From an uncultured Clostridia bacterium (GTDB lineage Bacteria > Bacillota > Clostridia > Oscillospirales > Ruminococcaceae): 15,406 bases of DNA. This document shows positions 7,548 through 15,176 of the stretch, piece after piece (the first letter of the stretch is position 1; every line of letters starts with the position of its first letter). The stretch spans positions 1-15,406 of the forward strand of contig CAMWLH010000012.1 of the NCBI GenBank assembly GCA_947175045.1, read 5' to 3'. Both the position numbers and the translations under genes were made by a program. Under the pieces are notes generated by a model. It did not search any database and was not told the origin of the DNA. It was given only the letters and a program-made list of their open reading frames with translations.

Positions 7548-7910
7548 GTACAATTTTCAAAATTATCCGTTTTTTTTACATTTTGTGCAATGAGCACAAA
7601 AAAACTTCACACGCGCAACGCGTTTTGAATTTTATATGCTTTCTCTATGCTTTTAATTTGTGTTGACAGGGGGCTTTAATGCTGTGGAGCTCTGTTGACG
7701 AGAATTAAATAATCTAAAAGAATTTCAAAATTCCCCTGCGAGGGCGGTCTGTGGATTTATGGGGATTACCCTTTCGCTGCGCGGACGGTTTGCGGCTGCT
7801 TTTTTATGCCCCATAATGCGCGGGCATTCCATTGTTTTTTTGCAAATCATATTCTGCATATATTATTAACCGTAAATCAAATTTTTATCCCGAATCAGCA
7901 AATTTCCGCA
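7548..7910. other. divergent intergenic region between murA and dapL
   Basis: This AT-rich stretch holds no credible gene. It contains an 8-bp hairpin TTTTGTGC/GCACAAAA (7581-7601), a copy of the TGTTGACG repeat at about 7693-7736, and a long-spaced inverted pair TTATGGGG (7757-7764) and CCCCATAA (7809-7816) enclosing a GC-rich segment that ends in GCTGCTTTTTTA. The last part could be the 3' end of a short transcript started at the TGTTGACG copy, but the stem before the T run is imperfect, so no RNA gene is called. Confidence 0.5.
7693..7736 (+). repeat. dispersed TGTTGACG repeat, copy A
   Basis: This copy reads TGTTGACG, seven variable bases, then AAATAATCTAAAAG and the palindrome GAATTTCAAAATTC, ending in CCC. 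It matches copy B at 10675-10718 (minus strand) over TGTTGACG and over a 16-base core ATCTAAAAGAATTTCA, with the same internal spacing. The spacing TTGACG-N17-AAGAAT is promoter-like, although the -10 is weak (4 of 6). Confidence 0.7.
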
Positions 7911-7917
7911 TAAAGGA

Positions 7918-7946
7918 TTGACAAAAAGGGAAAATTATGTTTTAAT
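7918..7946 (+). promoter_or_regulatory. promoter for dapL
   Basis: TTGACA (7918-7923), a 17-bp spacer and TTTAAT (7941-7946), preceded by TGT as an extended -10, make a near-consensus housekeeping promoter. The transcription start would fall near 7953, leaving a short leader of about 30 nt. No riboswitch or attenuator fits between the promoter and the gene. Confidence 0.85.
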
Positions 7947-7985
7947 ATATGTATGGGATAATCAACCAAGAAAGGACAATTGATA

Positions 7986-9188
7986 ATGGCAAAGCTGAAC
8001 GAAAATTTTTCAAAGCTGGAAAAGAATTACTTATTTATTGACATCGCGAAGAAGATCAAGGCGTACACCGCCGAGCACCCCGACGCGAAGCTGATAAGAA
8101 TGGGTATCGGCGACGTTACCCGCCCGCTCGCTCCCGTAGTTGTTGAGGCTATGGAAAAGGCGTGCCGCGAAATGGGCGTAAAGGAGACCTTCCGAGGATA
8201 CGAGGACAGCGGCGCGGGCTACGATTTCCTGCGCGAGGCGGTATCGGGCTATTACAGGAGCTTCGGCGCGGACGTCTCCCCCGACGAGATACGCATTAGC
8301 GACGGCGCAAAAAGCGACTGCGGAAATATCATAGATATTTTCGGCGCGGGGAACACCGTGCTCGTCACCGACCCCGCATACCCCGTATATGTGGACTCCA
8401 ACATCATGAGCGGAAACAGCGTTATCTACGCGGACTCCACCGAGGAAAACGGCTTCGCTGCAATGCCCGACCCCTCCGTTAAAGCCGACCTCATCTACCT
8501 ATGCTCCCCCAACAACCCCACCGGCTCGGTCTATACCGCCGCGCAGCTTAAGCAGTGGGTTGACTACGCGCTGAGCAACAACGCGGTCATCATCTACGAC
8601 GCGGCTTACGAGGCGTTCATCACCGAAAAGGATATTCCGCGCAGCATTTACTGCGTTGAGGGAGCTAAAAAATGCGCTATCGAGATATGCTCGCTCTCCA
8701 AGACGGCGGGCTTTACGGGAACGCGCTGCGGCTACACGGTAGTCCCCGGCGAGCTTATCCAGAAGGACAGCGCCGGGAACGACGTAAAGCTCGCCGACCT
8801 GTGGAACAGGCGCGAGGGCAGCAAATTCAACGGAGTTTCCTACCCAGTACAGCGCGGCGCGGAGGCTGTGTTCACTCCCGAAGGACAGAAGCAGACCCGC
8901 GAAGCCATCGACTACTACCGCGAGAACGCGCGCAGGATCGCGTCTACCTGCGACGAGCTCGGTATCAAGTACACCGGCGGAATAAACTCTCCCTACATCT
9001 GGCTCAAGTGCCCCAAGGGAATGGGAAGCTGGGAATTTTTTGACTACCTGCTTAACGAAATTCAGGTGGTGGGAACTCCCGGCGCTGGCTTCGGCAAGAA
9101 CGGCGACGGCTGGTTCAGACTGACCGCCTTCGGCACTCACGAGGCTACAAACGAAGCAATGGAAAGACTGAAAAAGCTGCTGAAATAA
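7986..9188 (+). CDS. dapL: LL-diaminopimelate aminotransferase DapL
   Basis: The 400-residue PLP enzyme (fold type I) converts tetrahydrodipicolinate directly to LL-diaminopimelate with glutamate as amino donor. It is the short DAP/lysine route found in plants, Chlamydia and many Clostridia. The N-terminus NENFSKLEKNYLF, then IRMGIGDVTRPL and FRGYEDSGAGYDFLREA, are hallmarks of DapL rather than of other class I aminotransferases. SPNNPTG, YDAAYEAFI and the PLP lysine Lys239 in CSLSKTAGFTGTR follow, and the C-terminus has GDGWFRLTAFGTHEAT. The length fits the family (about 400-410). ATG 7986 has AAAGGA at 7971-7976 with 9-nt spacing; a TTG at 7980 would be too close. The gene is monocistronic, with its own promoter and terminator. 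The product feeds meso-DAP to peptidoglycan and lysine. Confidence 0.97.
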   Translation: MAKLNENFSKLEKNYLFIDIAKKIKAYTAEHPDAKLIRMGIGDVTRPLAPVVVEAMEKACREMGVKETFRGYEDSGAGYDFLREAVSGYYRSFGADVSPDEIRISDGAKSDCGNIIDIFGAGNTVLVTDPAYPVYVDSNIMSGNSVIYADSTEENGFAAMPDPSVKADLIYLCSPNNPTGSVYTAAQLKQWVDYALSNNAVIIYDAAYEAFITEKDIPRSIYCVEGAKKCAIEICSLSKTAGFTGTRCGYTVVPGELIQKDSAGNDVKLADLWNRREGSKFNGVSYPVQRGAEAVFTPEGQKQTREAIDYYRENARRIASTCDELGIKYTGGINSPYIWLKCPKGMGSWEFFDYLLNEIQVVGTPGAGFGKNGDGWFRLTAFGTHEATNEAMERLKKLLK

Positions 9189-9230
9189 AAATTCCATACA
9201 GCGGTATTATGCTGCAATAACATTGAAGAA

Positions 9231-9266
9231 GCCGCCCTGCGGATAACGCAGGGCGGCTGTTTTTTA
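9231..9266 (+). terminator. rho-independent terminator of dapL
   Basis: GCCGCCCTGCG and CGCAGGGCGGC form a perfect 11-bp stem around the loop GATAA, followed by TGTTTTTTA. This is a strong intrinsic terminator on the + strand. The T run overlaps the last codons of the convergent galM. On the minus strand only a short pyrimidine stretch follows, so it would terminate galM less well. Confidence 0.95.
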
Positions 9267-10304
9267 TCTTGCCGAAAACTCGTAAACAGTTGTAAAGTGG
9301 TAGGTCTGACCTGCCTTGTACAGGCAGCTGCCGAACTGCGGCTGATTGGGCGTGTCGGGGCAGTACTGGCTCTCAAGGCAAAGACCAGCGTACTGGTCGT
9401 ACCTTTTGCCGCCCTTGCCCGTTTCGCCGTTCAGCCCGATACCGATATAAAGCTGAATAGCGGGCTTGTCGGTCTTTACGGTCATTACGCGTCCGCTTGT
9501 CGGCTCATAGACCTCGGCGGCGGTGCGCATAACTCCCGCCTCGCCCAACACGAAATTGTGATCGTAGCCTGCGGGGAGCTTTCCGTTGTCCATATCCTGT
9601 CTTACGGACTTGGGGGTATTGAAATCGAAAGCCGTTCCCTCCACGGGAGCCGTCTCGCCCGTGGGAATGAGAAGCCCGTCAACGGGTGTGTAGGAAGCGG
9701 CGTTGAGCTTTACCACATGATCCTTGATATCCCCGTTTCCCGCTCCCTTAAGATTGAAGTAGGAGTGGTTAGTGAGATTTATCACGGTGTCCGCGTCGGG
9801 TACCGCGGTATAATCTATCTCCAGACCGTTGTCGGCGGTCAGAGTGTACTTCACCCTGATCTTCACCGTCCCGGGGAAGTTCTCCTCGCCGTCGGGGCTG
9901 ATATAGCCGAAGGTCACCGATGGCTCGTCGCCTCCGGAGGTCTCCTCGACCGTCCACACGCGCTTATTGTAGCCGAAAAATCCGCCGTGCAGGTGATTCA
10001 CCTTATTGTCGTTGGCGGAGAGCTTGTATGTCTTTCCGCTGACGGTGATCTCCGCGCCGCCGATACGGTTCGCGTAGCGTCCGACCAGAGCGCCGTGGGT
10101 GGAATTTCCGTCGATATACTCCTGAAGAGTATCGTAGCCCAGTACAATGTCCGCGTACTCCCCGTTTTTATCAGCCACATTGAGCTGAACGACCGCGCCG
10201 CCGAAGTTGGTGAGCGCCGCGCTCATGCCGTTTTTGTTGGTCAGCGTGAACAGAAAGCACTTGTAGCCGCGGAAAAAGCCGAATTCCTTTGTTTCAATGC
10301 CCAT
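9264..10304 (-). CDS. galM: aldose 1-epimerase (galactose mutarotase)
   Basis: The 346-residue beta-sandwich enzyme interconverts alpha and beta anomers of galactose or other aldoses in the cytoplasm. Conserved elements run in order: TNFGGAVVQL near the N-terminus, LVGRYANRI (73-81), NHLHGG with His106, the catalytic acid His180 in NLTNHSYFNL, the substrate-binding GYDHNFVL (246-253), and the catalytic base Glu311 in LCLESQYCPDTPN. The length is normal for the family. ATG 10304 has GGAGG 8 nt upstream. No galactose-pathway gene is adjacent, so the sugar specificity is only inferred from the family. The upstream region holds two repeat elements instead of a clear promoter. Transcription may come from the promoter-like end of the structured repeat, from inside the inverted-repeat element, or from readthrough of the chemotaxis gene. 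Confidence 0.95.
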   Translation of the reverse strand: MGIETKEFGFFRGYKCFLFTLTNKNGMSAALTNFGGAVVQLNVADKNGEYADIVLGYDTLQEYIDGNSTHGALVGRYANRIGGAEITVSGKTYKLSANDNKVNHLHGGFFGYNKRVWTVEETSGGDEPSVTFGYISPDGEENFPGTVKIRVKYTLTADNGLEIDYTAVPDADTVINLTNHSYFNLKGAGNGDIKDHVVKLNAASYTPVDGLLIPTGETAPVEGTAFDFNTPKSVRQDMDNGKLPAGYDHNFVLGEAGVMRTAAEVYEPTSGRVMTVKTDKPAIQLYIGIGLNGETGKGGKRYDQYAGLCLESQYCPDTPNQPQFGSCLYKAGQTYHFTTVYEFSAR

Positions 10305-10329
10305 TTTGGTGTCCTCCGAGATTTATTTT

Positions 10330-10509
10330 TTTAAGGCAACACCGCACAAAGCTCACGCTTCGCGCTTTGTACGCATCTTGCTTGCATATTTTCCGTCATT
10401 TTGCACTTCTCCTTGGCGGGCGTCAGCCCGCCGGCGTCGATCTTGTACAATCTGACGAAAAATCTGACGGCGCAACCTGCGCACAAGCTTTGCGCGGTGT
10501 TGCCTTAAA
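10330..10509. mobile_element. MITE-like element with 24-bp terminal inverted repeats
   Basis: The ends 10330-10353 and 10486-10509 are inverted repeats of 24 bp with one mismatch, beginning TTTAAGGCAACACCGC. They enclose about 130 bp with no transposase. Inside are a perfect 7-bp hairpin GGCGGGC-GTCA-GCCCGCC (10415-10432) and, on the minus strand, an AAGGAG ribosome binding site (10409-10414) with a 22-codon ORF ending in the left repeat. Size, terminal repeats and intergenic position fit a non-autonomous miniature transposable element. A target-site duplication is not clear because the ends are flanked by T/A runs. It lies 26 bp upstream of the galM start, so its orientation could influence galM expression. 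Confidence 0.7.
10331..10399 (-). CDS. possible 22-residue peptide inside the inverted-repeat element
   Basis: On the minus strand ATG at 10399 follows AAGGAG with 9-nt spacing and opens a 22-codon frame that ends with TAA inside the terminal inverted repeat. The peptide begins MTENMQARC and ends LCAVLP, has two cysteines and is net basic. Just upstream of the ribosome binding site is the 7-bp GC hairpin. It could be a leader peptide, a decoy ribosome binding site or chance. It is reported because hairpin, ribosome binding site, start and stop all fit inside one repeat unit. Confidence 0.25.
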   Translation of the reverse strand: MTENMQARCVQSAKRELCAVLP

Positions 10510-10510
10510 T

Positions 10511-10721
10511 ACTGTCAACATAACATTATCGCATCGGAATTTCAAAAAGAGTCAGAATCCGCTTCGCAAATTCCGATCGGTCCCGCGATCACGCAGAGTG
10601 CGGTTTAGCAAGGCTTTGCGTATGTGATGTTTTGTGACATTCCGGGCAAAACACCGCTAAACGCAGCACGCTTGCGGGAATTATGAAATTCTTTTAGATC
10701 ATTTGCTCACCGTCAACATGA
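10511..10721 (-). repeat. structured intergenic repeat, includes TGTTGACG copy B
   Basis: Read on the minus strand, the block begins with TGTTGACG (10718-10711), then AAATGATCTAAAAG and GAATTTCATAATTC, and ends near another TGTTGACA (10520-10513). It is rich in nested inverted repeats. GTTTAGC/GCTAAAC (10603-10609, 10656-10662) stacks directly on a 9-bp arm, GATGTTTTG/CAAAACACC (10626-10634, 10647-10655). The single mismatch in that arm is A-C on the + strand but a G-U pair on the minus strand. A perfect 10-bp pair ATCGGAATTT/AAATTCCGAT lies at 10533-10542 and 10568-10577. No protein frame is credible. It may be a repeat family able to form RNA structure, or a small RNA with its own weak promoter (TTGACG-N17-AAGAAT). 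It separates mcp from galM. Confidence 0.55.
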
Positions 10722-10770
10722 TTTAAAAGCACAATAGCTGATATCAATGCTTTCGGAATGCTGATCATGC

Positions 10771-13131
10771 TTAGTACTTATCATCATCAAGAACGATAGT
10801 TCTCTTTACGGGAGCGGCGGTAGCCTTAGCCGCGGGAGCGTACGCCGCGGGTCTTGCGGGGGCAGGCTTCGGCGCGGATGCGCTGCTCGCGGGTCTCGGC
10901 GCGGGAGCGGCGGGTTTAGAAGCAGGCTTTGGTGCGGCGGCAGCGGGTCTGCTCTCCGCCTTTACCGCAGGCTTGGGTGCCGGCTTTGAAGCGGGCTTCG
11001 TTTCCGCGGTTTTGCTCTCGGGCTTAGGCGCGGGCTTTCTCTCCTGCTTGGGAGCAGGCTTGCTGTCCTTTTGGGGAGCGGGTTCGCTTTCCTGCTTAGG
11101 CTTGCTCTCGGGCTTGGGCGCGGGAGCACTCTCCGCAGGCTTGCTCTCAGTGCTTTCGTCCGCCTTTGCGGAGGCGGGCTTGGGCTTAGGCGCTCTCTTG
11201 GGCGCGTTTTCATCGATAGAGAATCGGTTTACTATCTCCAACAGTGTCTTGGACTCGCTGAGCAGCTCCTCCGAAGAAACCGCGGACTGCTGCGAGGACG
11301 CGCTGGTCTCCGAAACCGAATCGGAGATCTGATCCATACCCGCGATTATCTGCTTTACGGAATCCGCCTGCTCCGCGGAAGCCTCCGCGATATGCTCGAT
11401 CACCAGCGCCGTAGCGTCGGTCTCCTCGACTATCTTGCTGAGCATTTCGGCGGTCTCGTCCGCGATAACTCTGCCGTTCGCCACCACCGTAACGGAGGTG
11501 TTGATAAGCTCCGTGGTGGTCTTTGCAGCCTCGGCGGTCTTGCTCGCGAGATTGCCTACCTCTCCCGCGACTACCGCAAAGCCCTGTCCCGCCAGACCCG
11601 CGCGAGCCGCCTCGATGGAAGCGTTGATGGCGAGAATGTTCGTCTGGAAGGATATATCTTGAATTGTCTTGATTATATTCGCGATACGCGAGGATGTGGT
11701 ATTGATCTCCTCCATCGCCGCCAGCATATCGCGCATTTTCGCGTTGCCCTCGTTGACAAGCTGCTTGGAGTGTCCCGCGATATCCTTCGCCTTTGACGCG
11801 TTCTCCGCGTTGGTGGTGATGGTGCCGGATATCTCGCGCACTCTTCCGTTGAGCTCCTGCACGGTGGATTCCTGCTCCACAGCCGCCTGGGAGAGGGTCT
11901 CCGCGTTGCGGGACATTTCCTCGGAGTGGTTCGCAACATCCTTGCCCGAGCGCTCAAGCTGCCTTATTATCCCCGTCATGGAGTCAACGATATCCCGCAG
12001 GGAATCTCTTATGGGAATGAAATCGCCTACATATTCGGCGCTGGGAGTAACGCAGAGATTTTCTTTCGATATCTCCTCGGCGGTGTGATGGATATCGCCG
12101 ATAATATTTTCTATGTATCCCGACATCTTGTTCACCGCGTCCGCCAGTTCAAACAGTTCATCGTTGGTATGTACGGTTATGCTGCCGCTTGAAAGATTTC
12201 CGGCTGACATATCCAGAACCTTTTGGCGGATTATGCCGATAGGCTTTATGATACGTCTGGTCACTCCCACAATGATAAGCGAGCCAACCACGAAAGTCAC
12301 AAGAATTATGCCAACCATGACAAAGGTTATCGTGTTGGATGAAAGGAAGAACTTGCTTGCGTTTATTCCCGCGAACATTGTCCAGCCGTTTGTGCCCTCT
12401 ATCATCTGGGCGCCATAGCGCATATCCGCACCGTTTACTCTTTCCTGCTCAAAAATCGTTATCGTTCCCGGGGTGGTTATGACATATTGCTTGAATCTGC
12501 CCGTGCCCATGTATTCCTTGACCGATTCTATGTTGTCCGCGGCAACAAGCGACCCCTGCGCGTCGATAATCGCCACATTGCTGAACTGTTCGGATTTCAG
12601 GGAGGATAAAGCGTTGCAAAGCCACTGACAGTCCAGCTCCGCCGACAAAATAATGTCCCCCGCCTTTACAGCGTAGTTGAGTGTGACGTTTCCGTTGTCA
12701 TTCACCTGCGGAGAGGTTATGATCACAGCCGAGGAGCTGAGTCCGCTCATGACCGACGAAGGCAGAGTGCCTCCCCCGAAAACGTTGCCTGCTCCGTCAG
12801 CTGCCGAAACGCTCACGATAGAGCTGTCCATAGCCGCAAGCGCATTTGCGTGAGCCGCCTTTTCATCCTCCGAGCCGTTTACAAACTCATTGTCCGCGAT
12901 ATGGCTCATAAGCATTTCCCCAAAGTAACTCATAGATACCTGGGTAGTTCTGGTTCCCGCGGATATGTTTGCCTCAAGCAGCGCGTCCAGGTCGTTTGTA
13001 GCCTGTATATACATGGCCGCCACACCCGTTATGGAGCACCACAGAAGTCCCACTCCAAGTACCAGCATACTCGCCAGCATTATCTTCGTTTTAAGGGACG
13101 TGCGCTTAATCTGATTGATAACCTTTTCCAT
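10771..13131 (-). CDS. methyl-accepting chemotaxis protein with long Pro/Ala/Lys tail
   Basis: This transmembrane receptor signals ligand binding to CheA/CheW. In the numbering from ATG 13131 (786 residues), a membrane segment at about 17-43 and a second at about 268-292 enclose an extracellular sensor of about 225 residues, possibly dCache-like. A HAMP domain and a coupling region follow. The cytoplasmic signalling hairpin tip is [27 protein letters not shown] (about 486-512). After about residue 640 the protein ends in about 130 residues of Pro, Ala, Lys, Ser and Glu with [13 protein letters not shown] repeats, closing with TIVLDDDKY. Most receptors lack such a tail; it could be a flexible tether presenting the last residues to CheR/CheB-like partners. 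A GTG three codons upstream (13140) also has a ribosome binding site (AAAGGTGG), so the start is ambiguous. No chemotaxis genes are adjacent. Confidence 0.93.
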   Translation of the reverse strand: MEKVINQIKRTSLKTKIMLASMLVLGVGLLWCSITGVAAMYIQATNDLDALLEANISAGTRTTQVSMSYFGEMLMSHIADNEFVNGSEDEKAAHANALAAMDSSIVSVSAADGAGNVFGGGTLPSSVMSGLSSSAVIITSPQVNDNGNVTLNYAVKAGDIILSAELDCQWLCNALSSLKSEQFSNVAIIDAQGSLVAADNIESVKEYMGTGRFKQYVITTPGTITIFEQERVNGADMRYGAQMIEGTNGWTMFAGINASKFFLSSNTITFVMVGIILVTFVVGSLIIVGVTRRIIKPIGIIRQKVLDMSAGNLSSGSITVHTNDELFELADAVNKMSGYIENIIGDIHHTAEEISKENLCVTPSAEYVGDFIPIRDSLRDIVDSMTGIIRQLERSGKDVANHSEEMSRNAETLSQAAVEQESTVQELNGRVREISGTITTNAENASKAKDIAGHSKQLVNEGNAKMRDMLAAMEEINTTSSRIANIIKTIQDISFQTNILAINASIEAARAGLAGQGFAVVAGEVGNLASKTAEAAKTTTELINTSVTVVANGRVIADETAEMLSKIVEETDATALVIEHIAEASAEQADSVKQIIAGMDQISDSVSETSASSQQSAVSSEELLSESKTLLEIVNRFSIDENAPKRAPKPKPASAKADESTESKPAESAPAPKPESKPKQESEPAPQKDSKPAPKQERKPAPKPESKTAETKPASKPAPKPAVKAESRPAAAAPKPASKPAAPAPRPASSASAPKPAPARPAAYAPAAKATAAPVKRTIVLDDDKY

Positions 13132-13249
13132 GCCTGTCACCTATCCACCTTTTCTTTTGTTGTATTTTGCATGATGTGCCGCCCGGGCGGAGTAATCGTT
13201 ACCACAAACCCCGCGCCGATATTGCTTCCGAAACGGCGCTGTTAATATT

Positions 13250-13278
13250 AGAATACCACAAATCAGCCCGAATGTCAA
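13250..13278 (-). promoter_or_regulatory. promoter for the chemotaxis receptor gene
   Basis: On the minus strand TTGACA (13278-13273) is separated by exactly 17 bp from TATTCT (13255-13250), with TGTGG immediately before the -10. The start site would be near 13243, giving a leader of about 110 nt. The quality is near consensus. Confidence 0.85.
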
Positions 13279-13309
13279 TATATCTGATAAAAAATTTGAG
13301 ATTATATTG

Positions 13310-13330
13310 GCGCGTTGACATATTACGCGC
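13310..13330. promoter_or_regulatory. GCGCGT-N9-ACGCGC inverted repeat, possible operator
   Basis: A perfect 6-bp inverted repeat with 9-bp spacing lies about 32 bp upstream of the -35 of the mcp promoter, in AT-rich surroundings that make the GC arms stand out. The position suits an activator or upstream repressor site, but no regulator is identified. Confidence 0.3.
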
Positions 13331-13393
13331 TGACAGTTCGCCGCCCGCTTGGCACATATGGAGCAGCGGTAAAATCGCCCAGGACCGCCGCAA

Positions 13394-13431
13394 AGCGGCT
13401 TATGTGGGTAAGCTCCCGCAGTTAAGCCGCT
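13394..13431 (-). terminator. possible terminator or leader hairpin downstream of smsB
   Basis: AGCGGCTTA and TAAGCCGCT form a perfect 9-bp stem around 20 nt, starting 8 bp after the smsB stop. On the minus strand only TTTGCGGCGG follows, so the T tract is short. The alternative smaller hairpin GCCGC-AAA-GCGGC (13387-13399) overlaps it, and the two cannot form together. Confidence 0.4.
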
Positions 13432-13438
13432 GTTGATA

Positions 13439-14383
13439 CTATTTCAGAAATCCCTGTACGATCTTCTCCTCCGCTTCCTCACGGGTAAGTCCAAGGCTGC
13501 ACAGCTTCAGAATCTGCTCTCCCGCTATCTTGCCGATTGCCGCCTCGTGAATAAGCTCCGCGTCAACATGGGAGGCGTTCAGCGCGGGCTGAGCGTCCAC
13601 TCTGCCGTTTTCGGAAAGAATAGCGTCGCACGCGGAGTGTCCCGTGCAGCGGCTGTTTCCCTCTATAACGGAGTAAAACGCCTGATGGGAGCTTCCCTTC
13701 GCCACCGAGCGGGAAACCAGATCAACGCCGCTGTCCTCGCCGTTCAGCTTAACGTCGAACCGCGAGATGGCTTCCTCCGAATTATCCGTGAGAATGCGCT
13801 CCCTTACAATTATCTTAGCGCCCTTTTCCAGCACCGCGGAGGTTTTTCTGTCCGAATAGTCCACCCCGCCGAGCTGAACCGTGTCCATCTCCAGCGTTGA
13901 ATCCTCCTTAAGAAAACAATCGGTCACGGGGTCTATCTTCTTCAGACCCCCGCCCGTTCCCGCGGCGATATGCTTTTCCTTATACAGAACCCTTGCGCCC
14001 TTTTCCAGGAAAAAGCGGTGAATGCCGTTGTGCCGCGCCTGTTCCTCGCCGTCGTTATGCACTCCGCAGCCCGCTACCACAATAACGTCCGCTCCCTCTC
14101 CGATATAGAAATCGTTATATACCAGATCCTCAACGCCGCTGTGGGTGACACAGGCGGGAATAAACACGGTTTCTCCCTTTGTAAACGGCTTTACCCGTAT
14201 ATCTATCCCGGGGTTATCCGTTTTGGGGATTATCTCAATATTCTCCGAGGACATTCTGCCCGCGCACTGACCGTCCTCACGGATATTGTACGCGCCCTTG
14301 AAGCCGCTTATTCCGTCGTAATCCGATATCACTTTGAGCATATCCGCGCTTATACTGTTAAATCCAAATTCGGGCAGCTCCAT
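13439..14383 (-). CDS. smsB: SufB/SufD-family Fe-S scaffold, SmsB-type
   Basis: The 314-residue protein belongs to the SufBD superfamily, the beta-helix scaffold on which Fe-S clusters are assembled with an ABC-type ATPase. Family features include GCGVHN and ARHNGIHRFFLEKGA (106-130), the helix core, and the C-terminal TGHSACDAIL (Cys252) with AELIHEAAIGKIAGEQI (His279, Glu280), which corresponds to the cluster-binding region of SufB. It is shorter than SufB (about 470) and is the only scaffold beside the ATPase, which fits the two-gene minimal SUF-like system (SMS, SmsCB) described for anaerobes and archaea. The start is ATG 14383, with GGAGG at 14393-14397 and 9-nt spacing. It overlaps the smsC stop as TGATG, implying coupled translation. 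No cysteine desulfurase is adjacent. Confidence 0.85.
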   Translation of the reverse strand: MELPEFGFNSISADMLKVISDYDGISGFKGAYNIREDGQCAGRMSSENIEIIPKTDNPGIDIRVKPFTKGETVFIPACVTHSGVEDLVYNDFYIGEGADVIVVAGCGVHNDGEEQARHNGIHRFFLEKGARVLYKEKHIAAGTGGGLKKIDPVTDCFLKEDSTLEMDTVQLGGVDYSDRKTSAVLEKGAKIIVRERILTDNSEEAISRFDVKLNGEDSGVDLVSRSVAKGSSHQAFYSVIEGNSRCTGHSACDAILSENGRVDAQPALNASHVDAELIHEAAIGKIAGEQILKLCSLGLTREEAEEKIVQGFLK

Positions 14384-15105
14384 CAGCATACACCTCCGTT
14401 CTTTTTGGGGCAGTCGCAGGCGCATTCTCCTTTAAGCAGCGCGGGGAGAACTTCCTCCCGCCTGCCCGCGGTTCGCACCTTGCCCTCCGCCACGACTATT
14501 ATCTCGTCGGCAATTGACAAAATCCTTTCCTGGTGGGATATCACTACCAGCTTTCCCGCGCTGCCCGAGCGTATCTCCTCAAAGGTCTCCACCAAGCGGG
14601 TGAAGCTCCAGAGGTCTATGCCCGCCTCGGGCTCGTCAAATACCGAGAGCCTTGCCTTTCTTGCCAGCACCGTAGCGATCTCTATGCGCTTAGCCTCGCC
14701 GCCCGAGAGCGCTCCGCTCATTTCGCGGTCGATATATTCCTCCGCGCACAGACCCACGCGGCTCAGCAGGCGGCACAGCGCCGTATCGTCCAGACTTTCG
14801 CCCGCGGCGAGCTCCAGCAGGTCTCTTACCGTAAGTCCCTTGAACCTCACGGGCTGCTGAAACGCATAGGCTATCCCCCGCTTTGCTCTTTGTGTGATGT
14901 CCAGACCCGTTATATCCTCGCCGTCCAGCAGAATACTGCCGCCCGTGGGAGTCTCAACGCCCGCTATCAGTTTTGCCAACGTGGTTTTTCCGCCGCCGTT
15001 CGGACCGGTTATAACCACCAGCTTGCTGTCGGTTTTTACGCTTATGCCGTTTATAATACTCTCACCCTCGGGCGAGCTCCATGTCAGATCCCGTAATTCA
15101 AGCAA
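14383..15105 (-). CDS. smsC: SufC-family ATPase, SmsC-type
   Basis: The 240-residue ABC-type ATPase powers the Fe-S scaffold. Walker A is GPNGGGKTT (34-42), the Q loop is FQQP (Gln83), the signature is LSGGEAKRIEIA (133-144), Walker B is LSVFDEP (Asp157, Glu158) with the SufC-like EAGIDLWS, and the switch is ISHQ (His191). It has no membrane segment, so it is not a transporter subunit. The C-terminus is unusual: four cysteines in GECACDCPKKNGGVC (228, 230, 232, 240) that could hold a metal or cluster. The start is TTG 15105, with GGAGG 7 nt upstream and the family N-terminus MLELRDLTW. It is the first gene of the operon and overlaps smsB by one base. Confidence 0.9.
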   Translation of the reverse strand: MLELRDLTWSSPEGESIINGISVKTDSKLVVITGPNGGGKTTLAKLIAGVETPTGGSILLDGEDITGLDITQRAKRGIAYAFQQPVRFKGLTVRDLLELAAGESLDDTALCRLLSRVGLCAEEYIDREMSGALSGGEAKRIEIATVLARKARLSVFDEPEAGIDLWSFTRLVETFEEIRSGSAGKLVVISHQERILSIADEIIVVAEGKVRTAGRREEVLPALLKGECACDCPKKNGGVC

Positions 15106-15176
15106 AATAGCACCTCCGAAATTTTAACGATAGGCAACGGCGGACAGCGGTGCCGCTCCCCCGTTCCCTATCCTAT

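Noticed and set aside
7700..7816. 6S-like or other small RNA in the murA-dapL gap
   Set aside because: The stem before the T run is imperfect and the promoter-like copy has a weak -10, so an RNA gene is not supported.
7740..7980. lysine riboswitch, T-box or other leader upstream of dapL
   Set aside because: The promoter lies only about 30 nt before the gene, and no conserved aptamer or antiterminator pattern is visible.
9297..10334. 345-residue + strand ORF
   Set aside because: It is antisense to galM, whose catalytic residues and length are intact on the minus strand.
14384..14425. upstream ATG starts (14425 and 14389) for smsB
   Set aside because: ATG 14425 lacks a ribosome binding site and lies deep in smsC, and ATG 14389 is only 3 nt from GGAGG. 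ATG 14383 has correct spacing.
13970..14860. 296-residue + strand ORF
   Set aside because: It is antisense to smsB and smsC. It has no ribosome binding site and no recognisable domain.
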